From NCBI RefSeq assembly GCF_009834225.1, contig NZ_CP047176.1, forward strand, positions 1,860,001 to 1,924,000: DNA of 64,000 nucleotides, written 5' to 3'. Below are positions 54,118 to 64,000 of this stretch, piece after piece. Position 1 is the first letter of the stretch. Each line of letters begins with the position of its first letter. The position numbers were made by a program, and so were the translations under genes. A model generated the notes under the pieces. It did not search any database. It saw nothing but the letters and a program-made list of their open reading frames with translations, and had not been told where the DNA came from. Source of the stretch: Rathayibacter sp. VKM Ac-2759. Lineage in GTDB: Bacteria > Actinomycetota > Actinomycetes > Actinomycetales > Microbacteriaceae.

Positions 54118-55467
54118 ATGACGACGCCCCACCGCGACGACCTGCCCGCGCCCACCGAGATCGCCCTCGACGAGGCCGGCCTCGACGAGACCGCGCGGAT
54201 CGCACGCGACCTCATCCGCTTCGACACGAGCAACTACGGCGACGGCCGGGCCGAGCCCGAGCGCGAGGCGGCCGAGTACGTGGCCGCGCACCTGCGCGAT
54301 CTCGGTCTCGAGCCGGTCCTGATCGACTCCGATCCCGGTCGCACGAGCGTCGTCGCGCGAGTCGCGGGGGAGGACCGCGAGCGAGGCGCTCTCGTCGTGC
54401 ACGGCCACCTCGACGTGGTGCCCGCGATCGCGGACAACTGGAGCGTCGATCCGTTCGGCGGGGTGGTCAAGGACGGCATGCTCTGGGGCCGGGGTGCCGT
54501 CGACATGAAGAACATGGACGCGATGATCCTCGCCTCCCTCGGCGACATCCTCCGCTCGGGCAGGAAGCCCTCGCGCGATCTCGTCGTGGCCTTCTTCGCC
54601 GACGAGGAGGCGGGCGGAGTCCGCGGCTCCGCGCACCTCGTGAAGACGCAGCCCGAGCTCTTCGCGGGAGCGACCGAGGCCATCAGCGAGGTCGGCGGCT
54701 ACTCGATCGAGCTCGACGGGAAGCGCGCCTACCTCGTGCAGACCGGCGAGAAGGCCCTGATGTGGCTGACCCTCCGCGCCCACGGCACTGCGGGGCACGG
54801 CTCGCAGATCAACCGCGAGAACCCGGTGACCCGCCTGGCCGAGGCGATCGCGCGCATCGGCAGCGAGGAGTGGCCGACGCGCCTCACCGACACGACCCGC
54901 CAGCTGCTCGACGAGGTCGCGCGCATCCTCGGCCACGACCCTCAGCGCAGCACTCCGGAGGAGCTCGCTCTCGCCACCGGCACCGCCTCGCGCTTCATCG
55001 CGGCGACCCTGCGCACGACGGCCAATCCGTCGATGCTGTCGGCCGGCTACAAGGCGAACGTGATCCCCGACACCGCCGAGGCGACGATCGACGTCCGGGT
55101 GCTCCCGGGGGAGGAGGACGTCGTGCTCGAGCGCATCAGGGTCCTCGCCGGCGAGCACGTCGAGATCCTGGTCCAGCACCGCGACATCGGGCTCGAGGTG
55201 CCCTTCGCCGGTCCGCTCGTCGAGAGCATGGCCGCCTCCCTCCGCCGCTTCGACCCCGGCGCCGAGGTGCTGCCCTATCTGCTGTCGGGAGGCACCGACA
55301 ACAAGGCCCTCTCGCTGCTCGGGATCACCGGGTACGGGTTCGCTCCGCTCCAGCTCCCGGGCTCGCTCGACTTCCCGGCGCTGTTCCACGGGGTCGATGA
55401 GCGGGTCCCACTCGACGCACTAGTGTTTGGCAGGAAGGTCCTGACCGATCTCCTCCTGCGATCCTGA
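54118..55467 (+). CDS. M20 family metallopeptidase
   Basis: A 449-residue dinuclear zinc peptidase/deacylase. Ligands sit in HGHLDVVP (about 97-104), WGRGAVDMKN, the FADEEAGG pair and a C-terminal HGVDERVP; a dimerisation lid domain lies between. Actinobacterial proteins of this type are usually labelled dipeptidase; the substrate is uncertain. Confidence 0.88.
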   Translation: MTTPHRDDLPAPTEIALDEAGLDETARIARDLIRFDTSNYGDGRAEPEREAAEYVAAHLRDLGLEPVLIDSDPGRTSVVARVAGEDRERGALVVHGHLDVVPAIADNWSVDPFGGVVKDGMLWGRGAVDMKNMDAMILASLGDILRSGRKPSRDLVVAFFADEEAGGVRGSAHLVKTQPELFAGATEAISEVGGYSIELDGKRAYLVQTGEKALMWLTLRAHGTAGHGSQINRENPVTRLAEAIARIGSEEWPTRLTDTTRQLLDEVARILGHDPQRSTPEELALATGTASRFIAATLRTTANPSMLSAGYKANVIPDTAEATIDVRVLPGEEDVVLERIRVLAGEHVEILVQHRDIGLEVPFAGPLVESMAASLRRFDPGAEVLPYLLSGGTDNKALSLLGITGYGFAPLQLPGSLDFPALFHGVDERVPLDALVFGRKVLTDLLLRS

Positions 55468-55534
55468 GGTCAGATCCGACCGCCACCGACCGCCTGCTGG
55501 CCGACGACGCCCCAGCCCTCCTCGAAAGTGACGC

Positions 55535-56383
55535 ATGGGCCTGCTCGACGCGCTGATCCTGGGACTCGTCCAGGGTCTGACCGAATTCCTCCCCATCTCC
55601 TCCAGCGCCCACCTGCGGATCGTCAGCGAGCTGCTGCCGGGTCTCGACGGGCGGGACACCGGAGCGGCGTTCACCGCCATCACGCAGCTGGGCACCGAGA
55701 CCGCGGTCATCATCTACTTCTGGCGCGACATCGTGAAGATCGTGTCGAACTGGTGCCGCTCGCTCGTCGGACGGGTCCCGCGCACCGACGCCAACGCCCG
55801 CATGGGCTGGCTGATCATCATCGGCAGCATCCCGATCATCGTCCTCGGTCTGCTCTTCCAGGACGCGATCGAGACCACGCTCCGCTCGCTCTGGGTCGTC
55901 GCGACGACGCTGATCGTCTTCGGCATCCTGCTCGGCATCGCCGACGCCGTCGGCGCGAAGAAGCGCCGCCTCCGCGATCTGAACGTGCGCGACGGCCTCA
56001 TCTACGGAGGCGCGCAGGCGCTCGCTCTCGTCCCGGGCGTCTCGCGGTCGGGCGGCACCATCACCGCCGGCCTGTTCATGGGCTACGAGCGCAAGGCGGC
56101 GGCGCGCTACTCGTTCCTCCTGGCGATCCCCGCCGTCTTCGGCAGCGGTCTCTACCAGCTCTACAAGAGCCTCAGCGACCCCGAGGTCCTGCCGAACCAG
56201 ATCCAGGTCGGCGGGCTCGAGACCCTCGTCGCGACCGTGGTCGCGTTCGTGGTCGGCTTCGTGGTCATCGCGTTCTTCATGGGCTACATCTCGCGCCGCA
56301 GCTTCCTGCCGTTCGTGATCTACCGCATCCTCCTCGGCGTCGCCCTCATGATCGCGCTGTCCACCGGCGCCATCGCCGCCTAG
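55535..56383 (+). CDS. uppP: Undecaprenyl-diphosphate phosphatase
   Basis: Membrane enzyme recycling the cell-wall lipid carrier; also gives bacitracin tolerance. The 282-residue protein has about eight helices and the family signatures [19 protein letters not shown] near the N-terminus and [15 protein letters not shown] in the middle. Its stop codon shares one base with the mshC start. Confidence 0.95.
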   Translation: MGLLDALILGLVQGLTEFLPISSSAHLRIVSELLPGLDGRDTGAAFTAITQLGTETAVIIYFWRDIVKIVSNWCRSLVGRVPRTDANARMGWLIIIGSIPIIVLGLLFQDAIETTLRSLWVVATTLIVFGILLGIADAVGAKKRRLRDLNVRDGLIYGGAQALALVPGVSRSGGTITAGLFMGYERKAAARYSFLLAIPAVFGSGLYQLYKSLSDPEVLPNQIQVGGLETLVATVVAFVVGFVVIAFFMGYISRRSFLPFVIYRILLGVALMIALSTGAIAA

Positions 56384-57630
56384 TGCGCGCCTGGACCGCC
56401 GCGGCCGTCCCCGTCCTCCCGGGGCGGGGCAGCGCTCCCCGCGTGCACGACACCGCGACCGGCGGCCTCGTCGAGGCGGCGGGCACCGACGGAGTCGCCC
56501 GCCTCTACGTCTGCGGGATCACGCCGTACGACGCCACCCACCTCGGCCACGCCTCCACGTACCTCGCCTTCGACACCCTTCAGCGGGTGTGGCTCGACGC
56601 CGGCAGCACGGTCGAGTACGCGCAGAACGTCACCGACGTCGACGACCCGCTGCTCGAGCGCGCCGCGGCGACCGGAGTCGACTGGCGAGAGCTCGCCGAG
56701 CAGCAGGTGGAGCTGTTCCGCGGCGACATGGCCGCGCTGCGCATCCTGCCGCCCGCGCACTACGTCGGCGTCACCGAGACGATCGAGCCGATCGCGGAGG
56801 CGGTGGCGCGTCTCGAGCGCGACGGTGTCGCCTACCGCGTGCCGACTCCCGACTCGGCCGTCGACGGAGGCGAGGACGTCTACTACGACATCGCGGCCGC
56901 CGAGGGCGCGGTCTGGCACCTCGGCGCCGAGAGCCGGCTCGATCGCGGGACGATGTCCCGCCTGTTCGCCCAGCGCGGCGGCGATCCCGTTCGCGCAGGC
57001 AAGCGCGACCCCCTCGATCCGCTGCTCTGGCGCGCCGAGCGCACGGGCGAGCCGGCCTGGGACTCGCCGGTGGGACGCGGCCGCCCCGGCTGGCACATCG
57101 AGTGCTCGGTGATCGCGCTCGACCGCCTCGGCGCCGACTTCACCGTGCAGGGCGGCGGGAGCGACCTCGTCTTCCCGCACCACGAGTTCAGTGCCGCGCA
57201 CGCCGCCTCCCTGTCCGGCCGGCCCCTCGCCGGCGCCTACGCGCATGCCGGGATGGTCGCCTACCAGGGCGAGAAGATGAGCAAGTCGCTCGGCAACCTC
57301 GTGCTGGTCTCCCGCCTGCGGGCCGAGGGCGCCGATGCCCGCGCGATCCGGCTGGCCCTGCTCGCGCACCACTACCGCTCCGACTGGGAGTGGCTCGCCG
57401 GCGACCTGCCGAGCGCTGTCGACCGCCTCGCGCGATGGGAGGCGTCGCTCGAGCGGCCCGGACCCGTCTCGGCTCTCGACACGCTCGCGAGCCTCCGCGC
57501 GGCTCTGGCCGACGACCTCGACACCCCGGCGGCCCTCGCCGTGGTCGACGAGGCGGCCCTCGGCGGAGTCGACGACCCGGCGCTCCTGCGCGCCGCGGTC
57601 GACGCCCTGCTGGGCGTCAGACTCGCCTGA
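56383..57630 (+). CDS. mshC: Mycothiol cysteine ligase MshC
   Basis: Joins cysteine to GlcN-Ins in mycothiol synthesis. It is a 415-residue relative of cysteinyl-tRNA synthetase with the HIGH-like [11 protein letters not shown] (about 47-57) and KMSKS at about 298, and zinc ligands CGI and HIECS. The synthetase's tRNA-binding end is short. Mycothiol is a marker of Actinobacteria. GTG 56383 overlaps the uppP stop by one base. Confidence 0.94.
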   Translation: MRAWTAAAVPVLPGRGSAPRVHDTATGGLVEAAGTDGVARLYVCGITPYDATHLGHASTYLAFDTLQRVWLDAGSTVEYAQNVTDVDDPLLERAAATGVDWRELAEQQVELFRGDMAALRILPPAHYVGVTETIEPIAEAVARLERDGVAYRVPTPDSAVDGGEDVYYDIAAAEGAVWHLGAESRLDRGTMSRLFAQRGGDPVRAGKRDPLDPLLWRAERTGEPAWDSPVGRGRPGWHIECSVIALDRLGADFTVQGGGSDLVFPHHEFSAAHAASLSGRPLAGAYAHAGMVAYQGEKMSKSLGNLVLVSRLRAEGADARAIRLALLAHHYRSDWEWLAGDLPSAVDRLARWEASLERPGPVSALDTLASLRAALADDLDTPAALAVVDEAALGGVDDPALLRAAVDALLGVRLA

Positions 57631-57666
57631 TCGCGGCGGAGGCGCCCCGGCCGGAGTGAACCGCCC

Positions 57667-58527
57667 TCAGGAGCGCCAGGGCTCCTCGCCGGAGCGGCCG
57701 TCGCCGCGGCGGCGGAGGTAGCGCTCGAACTCCTGCGCGATCGCCTCGCCGCTCGCCTCGGGGGAGTCGACGGTGTCGCGCGCCTGCTCGAGCTGCGCGA
57801 TGTAGGCGGCCATCTCCTCGTCGTCGGCGGCGAGCGCGTCGATGCCGTGCTCCCACTCCTGGGCCTCCTCGACGAGGTCGCCGCGCGGGATCGCTATTCC
57901 GACGACCTCCTCGAGCTTCTCGAGCAGGGCGAGCATCGCCTTGGGCGACGGCGCGTTGTGCACGTAGTGCGGCACGGAGGCCCAGACCGAGACGGCGGGG
58001 ATGCCCACCTTCGCGGCGGCCTCGCCGATCACGCTGAGGATCCCGACCGGGCCCTCGTAGCTCGAGCGCTCGAGCTCGAACTCGGTGCGCAGCTCGGCGT
58101 TCTCGCTCGAGGCGAAGATCGAGATCGGCCGGGTGTGCGGCACGTCGGCGAGCATCGCGCCGAGGAAGACGACGGTGGAGATGTCGATCGCGAGCATCGC
58201 GTCGACGACCTCGGCGGCGAAGCTCTTCCAGCTGCGCGAGGGCTCGGTGCCGATCATCACGTAGAGGGCGCTCTCGGCGTCGACCGAGGTGTCGGCGGGG
58301 CCGAAGATCTGGGTGCCGGGCCACGAGAGGGTGCGCCGGCCGTCCTCGCCGATCGAGAGCATCGGACGGGTGTACTGGAAGTCGTAGTACTGCTCGGCGT
58401 CGACGGCGAACAGGGGGACGTAGTCGCCGTCGTCCTTGACGAGGCGCACGGCTCCGCTGGCGGCGTCGCCCGCGTCGTTCCAGCCCTCGAAGGCCACGAC
58501 CAGGACGTTCCCCTTGATCACGTTCAT
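57667..58527 (-). CDS. PAC2 family protein
   Basis: A 286-residue protein of the proteasome-assembly-chaperone-2 fold found in actinobacteria. Features are VLVVAFEGWNDAGDAASGAV near the start, DVPHTRPISI and VSVWASVPHYVHNAPSPKA. Function in bacteria is unknown. GGAGA before ATG 58527. It is convergent with mshC. Confidence 0.88.
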   Translation of the reverse strand: MNVIKGNVLVVAFEGWNDAGDAASGAVRLVKDDGDYVPLFAVDAEQYYDFQYTRPMLSIGEDGRRTLSWPGTQIFGPADTSVDAESALYVMIGTEPSRSWKSFAAEVVDAMLAIDISTVVFLGAMLADVPHTRPISIFASSENAELRTEFELERSSYEGPVGILSVIGEAAAKVGIPAVSVWASVPHYVHNAPSPKAMLALLEKLEEVVGIAIPRGDLVEEAQEWEHGIDALAADDEEMAAYIAQLEQARDTVDSPEASGEAIAQEFERYLRRRGDGRSGEEPWRS

Positions 58528-58599
58528 AGGTGAGGTCTCCGCGTTCGGCTCGTCGTCCGGGGCGCGCAGGCTGCGCCGGTCCCCGTCCGACCAGGATAG

Positions 58600-60465
<1,866 letters not shown>

Positions 60466-60544
60466 GCTGAGTGCGGCTTCTCGGCCCCTCCCGATCGTCT
60501 CGCACTCGGGCATCACCACTCCCACCCCGACGAATAGAGGACCC

Positions 60545-61486
60545 GTGCGCAGGACCGTCGCGCTCATCGCCAGCATCGGCATCGTCGCCGCTCTCACGGG
60601 ATGCACCGCGTCCTCGTCGTCGGCCGACTGCGACGCGCCGTTCGGCTCGGGCGACTCGTCCTCGGCCGTCGCCGCGAGCGGTGACTTCGGCACCGCTCCC
60701 GAGGTGACGGTCCCCACTCCGCTGAAGGCGAGCAGCTCGCAGGTCAGCACCCTCATCGAGGGCTCGGGCGACCGGATCGAGAAGGGCCAGCTGATCACCC
60801 TCGACTACACGCTGGTCAACGGAGCCGACGGCTCGGTGCTCGAGGCCTCGCCCTACGACGGCGAGAGCCGCGCCAGCTTCGTCGCCGGAGGCGCGGGCCT
60901 CGTCGGCCTCAACGAGGGCCTGCTCTGCACCCAGGTCGGCTCGCGGGTCGCCATCGCGATCGCCCCCGAGGACGGCTTCGGCGACTCCTCCGCCCAGCTG
61001 GGCATCTCGGCCGACGACACCCTCGTGCTCGTCGCCGACATCCAGACCGCCGCGCTCGCCCGCGCCGACGGCGAGGCCCAGCCCGCGCCGAACGGCTTCC
61101 CGACGGTCACCCTCGGCGAGGACGGCACGCCCGGGCTCGCGAAGCCCTCGGGCGACGCCCCCACCGAGCTGGAGATCGCGCAGCTGAAGAAGGGCGACGG
61201 CGCCGTCGTCGAGGAGGGCGACCAGGTCGTCGTCCACTACACCGGATGGCTCTGGAGCACCGGCGAGATCTTCGACTCCAGCTGGGAGAAGGGCTCGCCC
61301 GCGACCTTCACCGCGGCGGAGGGCTCCGTCATCCCCGGGTTCGCCCAGGCGCTGATCGGCCAGCCCGTCGGCTCGCAGGTCATCGCGGTCATCCCGCCCG
61401 ACGAGGGCTACGGCGACACGGAGCAGCAGGGCATCCCCGCCGGGTCGACCCTCGTCTTCGTCGCCGACGTGCTCGCGATCAGCTGA
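60545..61486 (+). CDS. FKBP-type peptidyl-prolyl isomerase lipoprotein
   Basis: A 313-residue lipoprotein with lipobox ALTGC (Cys20) and two FKBP domains: a degenerate one (about 75-165) and a canonical one near the end (VVHYTGWLWSTGEIFDSSWEKGSPATFT, VIPGFAQALIGQPVGSQV, IPPDEGYGD). Acts as a folding catalyst outside the membrane. AGAGGA before GTG 60545. Confidence 0.92.
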   Translation: MRRTVALIASIGIVAALTGCTASSSSADCDAPFGSGDSSSAVAASGDFGTAPEVTVPTPLKASSSQVSTLIEGSGDRIEKGQLITLDYTLVNGADGSVLEASPYDGESRASFVAGGAGLVGLNEGLLCTQVGSRVAIAIAPEDGFGDSSAQLGISADDTLVLVADIQTAALARADGEAQPAPNGFPTVTLGEDGTPGLAKPSGDAPTELEIAQLKKGDGAVVEEGDQVVVHYTGWLWSTGEIFDSSWEKGSPATFTAAEGSVIPGFAQALIGQPVGSQVIAVIPPDEGYGDTEQQGIPAGSTLVFVADVLAIS

Positions 61487-61499
61487 ACGGGCCCGCCCC

Positions 61500-61505
61500 T
61501 AGACT
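61500..61505 (+). promoter_or_regulatory. -10 box of leaderless pafB
   Basis: TAGACT ends seven bases before GTG 61513. Confidence 0.5.
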
Positions 61506-61512
61506 GGAGGGC

Positions 61513-62523
61513 GTGCCTGCCGACGTCTCGTCCTCGAGCCGCATCCCGGCCGAGGAGCGTCTCTTCAATCTCGTGCTCGCGCTCGTCGCGGCCGAGAACG
61601 GTCTGACGAAGTCCGACGTGCTCTCGACGGTGCAGGGCTACCGGCAGCGCTCCGACGCCGGCGATCGTGCCGCTCTCGAGCGGCAGTTCGAGCGCGACAA
61701 GGACGACCTGCGCGAGCTCGGCATCCCGATCGAGACCGTCGACGCGCCCGGCGACCCCGGGAACACGCAGACCGTGCGCTACCGGATCGCCAAGCGCAGC
61801 TACGACCTGCCGGCCGACATCTCGTTCGACCCCGAGGAGGTCGCCCTGCTGCGCCTGGCCGGCGCGGTCTGGCGCGAGGGGACGCTGTCGGCCGAGTCCC
61901 GGCGCGCGCTGATCAAGCTCCGCTCGATCGGGGTGGAGTCCGTCGACCCGGTGATCGGCGTCAGCCCGTCGATCCGCGTGCGGGAGGCGTCGTTCGAGCC
62001 CCTCAGCGCCGCGCTCGACCGCGGGCAGGTCGTCCGGTTCCCGTACCTCAAGCCGGGTGCGGACGAGCCGCGGCTCCGCACCGTCCGTCCGCGCGCCCTG
62101 GTGAACCACCAGGGTCGCTGGCACCTGCACGCCTGGGACGAGGCGGCCGAGGGCACGCGCACCTTCCTCCTCGCCCGCATCGTCGGCCCGGTCGCCTCGG
62201 CGGGGCGGACCGCGCCGGTCGAGGAGGGCGACCACGCGGCGACGGCGCTCGCGCAGCTCGACGAGATCCTGCGGCGCAACACCGCCCTCGTGCGGGTCGC
62301 CGCCGACTCCGACGCCGCCCTCCGCCTCGGCCGTCGCGCCGAGTCCGAGGGGGAGGGAGCAGCCACGCTGCGCCTCCACTTCACCGATCCCGACATCCTC
62401 GCCGACGAGCTGGCCGGCTACGGTCCGGAGGTGCTCGTGCTGGAGCCGGCGGAGCTCCGCCGGAAGGTCGTCGATCGTCTGCGCCGCTCCCTCGCCGATC
62501 ACGGTGGTGCCCTCGATGGCTAG
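61513..62523 (+). CDS. pafB: WYL domain transcriptional regulator PafB
   Basis: A 336-residue DNA-binding protein with an N-terminal winged helix (RLFNLVLALVAAENGLTKSDVL) and a WYL domain (RGQVVRFPYLKPGADEP ... RWHLHAWDEA) and its C-terminal WCX extension. With PafC it forms the activator of the LexA-independent DNA damage response described in mycobacteria. Overlaps pafC by 8 bases. Confidence 0.93.
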   Translation: MPADVSSSSRIPAEERLFNLVLALVAAENGLTKSDVLSTVQGYRQRSDAGDRAALERQFERDKDDLRELGIPIETVDAPGDPGNTQTVRYRIAKRSYDLPADISFDPEEVALLRLAGAVWREGTLSAESRRALIKLRSIGVESVDPVIGVSPSIRVREASFEPLSAALDRGQVVRFPYLKPGADEPRLRTVRPRALVNHQGRWHLHAWDEAAEGTRTFLLARIVGPVASAGRTAPVEEGDHAATALAQLDEILRRNTALVRVAADSDAALRLGRRAESEGEGAATLRLHFTDPDILADELAGYGPEVLVLEPAELRRKVVDRLRRSLADHGGALDG

Positions 62524-63514
62524 GCCCCGCACCCTGCAGGCGCGCGATCGGCTCGCCGTGCTGCTCTCCCTCGTCCCCTACCTCCTCGACCGCGGCCGCG
62601 TGAGCGTCGAGGAGGTGGCGCAGCACTTCGACATCGCCCAGGAGGAGGTCCGCCGCGCCGTGCGGCTCATCGCCGTCTCCGGCGTGCCGGGGGAGACCTC
62701 GCAGTACCAGGCCAACGACCTGTTCGACATCAGCTGGGACGACCTCGAGGAGAACGACCACATCGTCCTGACCCAGCAGGTCGCCATCGACGACTCGCCG
62801 CGCTTCTCGGCCCGCGAGGCGGCGGCGCTCATCGCCGGGATGCAGTACCTGGCCGCTCTGCCCGAGAACCAGGGCAACGACCGGATCGCCGCGCTGATGG
62901 GGAAGCTCGCGCGCGGCGCCTCCTCCGCCCCGAGCGCGGTCGCGGTGGCGCGGGGGACGGGTGCCGACGCCGCGGTCTCGACGATCCGCACCGCTCTGGC
63001 GACGGGGACGCAGCTCGCCTTCGACTACCGCAACGCGCGCGGCGAGACGGAGTCGCGCGTCGTCGACCCCTTCCTGCTCGAGTCGGTCGACCGCGACTGG
63101 TACCTCCGGGGCTGGTGCCACCTGCGCGAGGGAGTCCGCACCTTCCGCGTCGACCGGATGCGCTCGCTGACCGACACCGGGTCCCCGATCGTGCGCAGGC
63201 GCAACGAGGTCACCCTGTCCGAGCGGCTCTTCGAGGCCTCGGCCTCGGACCTCGTCGTCGACCTGCGGATGGCGCCCGGCTCCGTGGCGCTCCTGGGTGA
63301 CTACGCGGTCGACGCCGAGTTCCCCGACCCACCGGCGGGGGAGGCGGGCGGCGGAGTCGTCGTCCGCATCCGAGTCGCCCACCTCGAGGGGCTCACGCGG
63401 CTCGTCGCCTCGCTGCCCGGGCTCGTCGCGGTCGTCGCCCCGGACACCGCCCGTCGAGCGGTGGCCGACTGGACCCGCGCGGCACTGCGCGCCTACGACG
63501 AGGAGTCGACGTGA
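62516..63514 (+). CDS. pafC: WYL domain transcriptional regulator PafC
   Basis: A 332-residue partner of PafB with the same layout: winged helix (LAVLLSLVPYLLDRGRVSVEEVAQHF), WYL domain (FDYRNARGETESRVVDPF, DWYLRGWCH) and WCX end. ATG 62516 is chosen over GTG 62504. The pair senses damage, probably through single-stranded DNA. Confidence 0.93.
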   Translation: MARPRTLQARDRLAVLLSLVPYLLDRGRVSVEEVAQHFDIAQEEVRRAVRLIAVSGVPGETSQYQANDLFDISWDDLEENDHIVLTQQVAIDDSPRFSAREAAALIAGMQYLAALPENQGNDRIAALMGKLARGASSAPSAVAVARGTGADAAVSTIRTALATGTQLAFDYRNARGETESRVVDPFLLESVDRDWYLRGWCHLREGVRTFRVDRMRSLTDTGSPIVRRRNEVTLSERLFEASASDLVVDLRMAPGSVALLGDYAVDAEFPDPPAGEAGGGVVVRIRVAHLEGLTRLVASLPGLVAVVAPDTARRAVADWTRAALRAYDEEST

Positions 63515-63840
63515 CCTGGTGGTCCTGGATCCTGATCTGGCTCGGACTCGCCCTGCTCGCCCTCGGCGTGCTGGTGCTCTTCGCGCTCTCCTACTGGCGC
63601 AAGGGCCGGGAGCTCCTCGGGCGGATCGACGAGCTCACGGCGAAGCTCGACGCGCTGTCGCCCGACGGCGCGGACACCGCCGAGGCGAGGCCGCCCTCGT
63701 CGCTCTTCGCGAACCGCGACGCCGTCCGGCGTGCTCACGAGACACGTCGCGACGCTCGCCGCGACAGGGCTGAGGATCGACGGTCAGCGCGCATCGAACG
63801 GGGTAAGCTCCTGGTACACCGCAACCGACAAGTGAAGTGA
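63511..63840 (+). CDS. Small membrane protein between pafC and tatA
   Basis: A 109-residue protein with one N-terminal helix ([27 protein letters not shown]), a short helical linker and an Arg/Glu-rich cytoplasmic tail (about 70-100). Unknown function but often seen here in actinobacteria. GTG 63511 overlaps pafC by 4 bases and tatA begins 7 bases later, so it belongs to the pafBC-tat transcript. Confidence 0.8.
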   Translation: MTWWSWILIWLGLALLALGVLVLFALSYWRKGRELLGRIDELTAKLDALSPDGADTAEARPPSSLFANRDAVRRAHETRRDARRDRAEDRRSARIERGKLLVHRNRQVK

Positions 63841-63847
63841 GTCTGCA

Positions 63848-64000
63848 ATGTTCGCTGGCCTCCAGGGGTGGCACCTCCTCATCATCCTCGCCGTGATCCT
63901 CCTCCTGTTCGGTGCGCCCAAGCTCCCGCAGCTCGCCCGCAGTGTCGGGCAGTCGATGCGGATCTTCAAGAGCGAGGTCAAGACCATGAAGGACGAGGAC
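63848..64000 (+). CDS. tatA: Sec-independent translocase TatA, N-terminal part
   Basis: First 51 codons of TatA, cut by the right window edge. The membrane helix [21 protein letters not shown] and the amphipathic helix [19 protein letters not shown] are typical. TatA forms the pore for folded proteins. tatC is expected just beyond. Confidence 0.92.
   Translation, partial: MFAGLQGWHLLIILAVILLLFGAPKLPQLARSVGQSMRIFKSEVKTMKDED

Overview
The window is high-GC DNA from the chromosome of an actinobacterium, most likely Microbacteriaceae (Rathayibacter/Clavibacter-like). Supporting this are the mycothiol ligase MshC, the PafB/PafC WYL pair next to tatA, a dnaE2-imuB-imuA mutasome with an actinobacterial LexA box, a 3' Suf operon with a Rieske ferredoxin, and many leaderless promoters. 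The order ctaB | tkt ... ctaA - sufBDC - sufT resembles the order I remember from Mycobacterium. No phage, transposase, integrase or CRISPR array was seen.

Layout. 1-3.1 kb: partial transketolase, divergent from heme O/heme A synthases. 3.6-7.8 kb: sufB-sufD-Rieske-sufC-sufT, closed by a 20-bp perfect-stem bidirectional terminator shared with bioY. 8-13.3 kb: bioY, an ABC-F ATPase, SURF1, two small genes, fabG, serB. 13.4-17.2 kb: divergent glgC/glgA, an ABC ATPase, rpmE type B and its terminator. 17.2-17.57 kb: a hairpin-rich tandem repeat of about 104 bp. 17.6-29.5 kb: single genes (YdeI/OmdA, DEDD exonuclease, treS, hydrolase, glycosyltransferase, histidine phosphatase, Sir2, TrmH-type methylase, D-Ala-D-Ala carboxypeptidase, SGNH hydrolase, helicase).

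29.8-36.2 kb: the glgX-treY-treZ operon, which with glgC, glgA and treS makes much of a glycogen/trehalose pathway. 42.5-36.2 kb (minus): imuA-imuB-dnaE2 plus a fourth small gene, behind a perfect LexA box. 42.7-47 kb: GH3 glycosidase, glutamate 5-kinase with a long C-terminus, two small genes. 51.2-47.0 kb (minus): EamA transporter - GNAT - argH - argG, each joined by a 4-base overlap. 51.3-54.0 kb: LLM oxidoreductase, a wall-anchored esterase, tRNA-Leu(GAG).

54.1-64.0 kb: M20 peptidase, uppP, mshC, PAC2 protein, HAD hydrolase, trmI, FKBP lipoprotein, pafB, pafC, a small membrane protein and the start of tatA. This is the actinobacterial proteasome neighbourhood, but the pup/proteasome genes themselves are missing.

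Main observations: (1) at least thirteen genes start 6-8 nt after a TASNNT -10 hexamer and lack a Shine-Dalgarno site; (2) the exporter-acetyltransferase-ArgH-ArgG unit looks like an acquired arginine-type module; (3) the 104-bp hairpin repeat; (4) a candidate fourth mutasome gene; (5) loss of the proteasome block. All functions are inferred by reading; nothing was searched.
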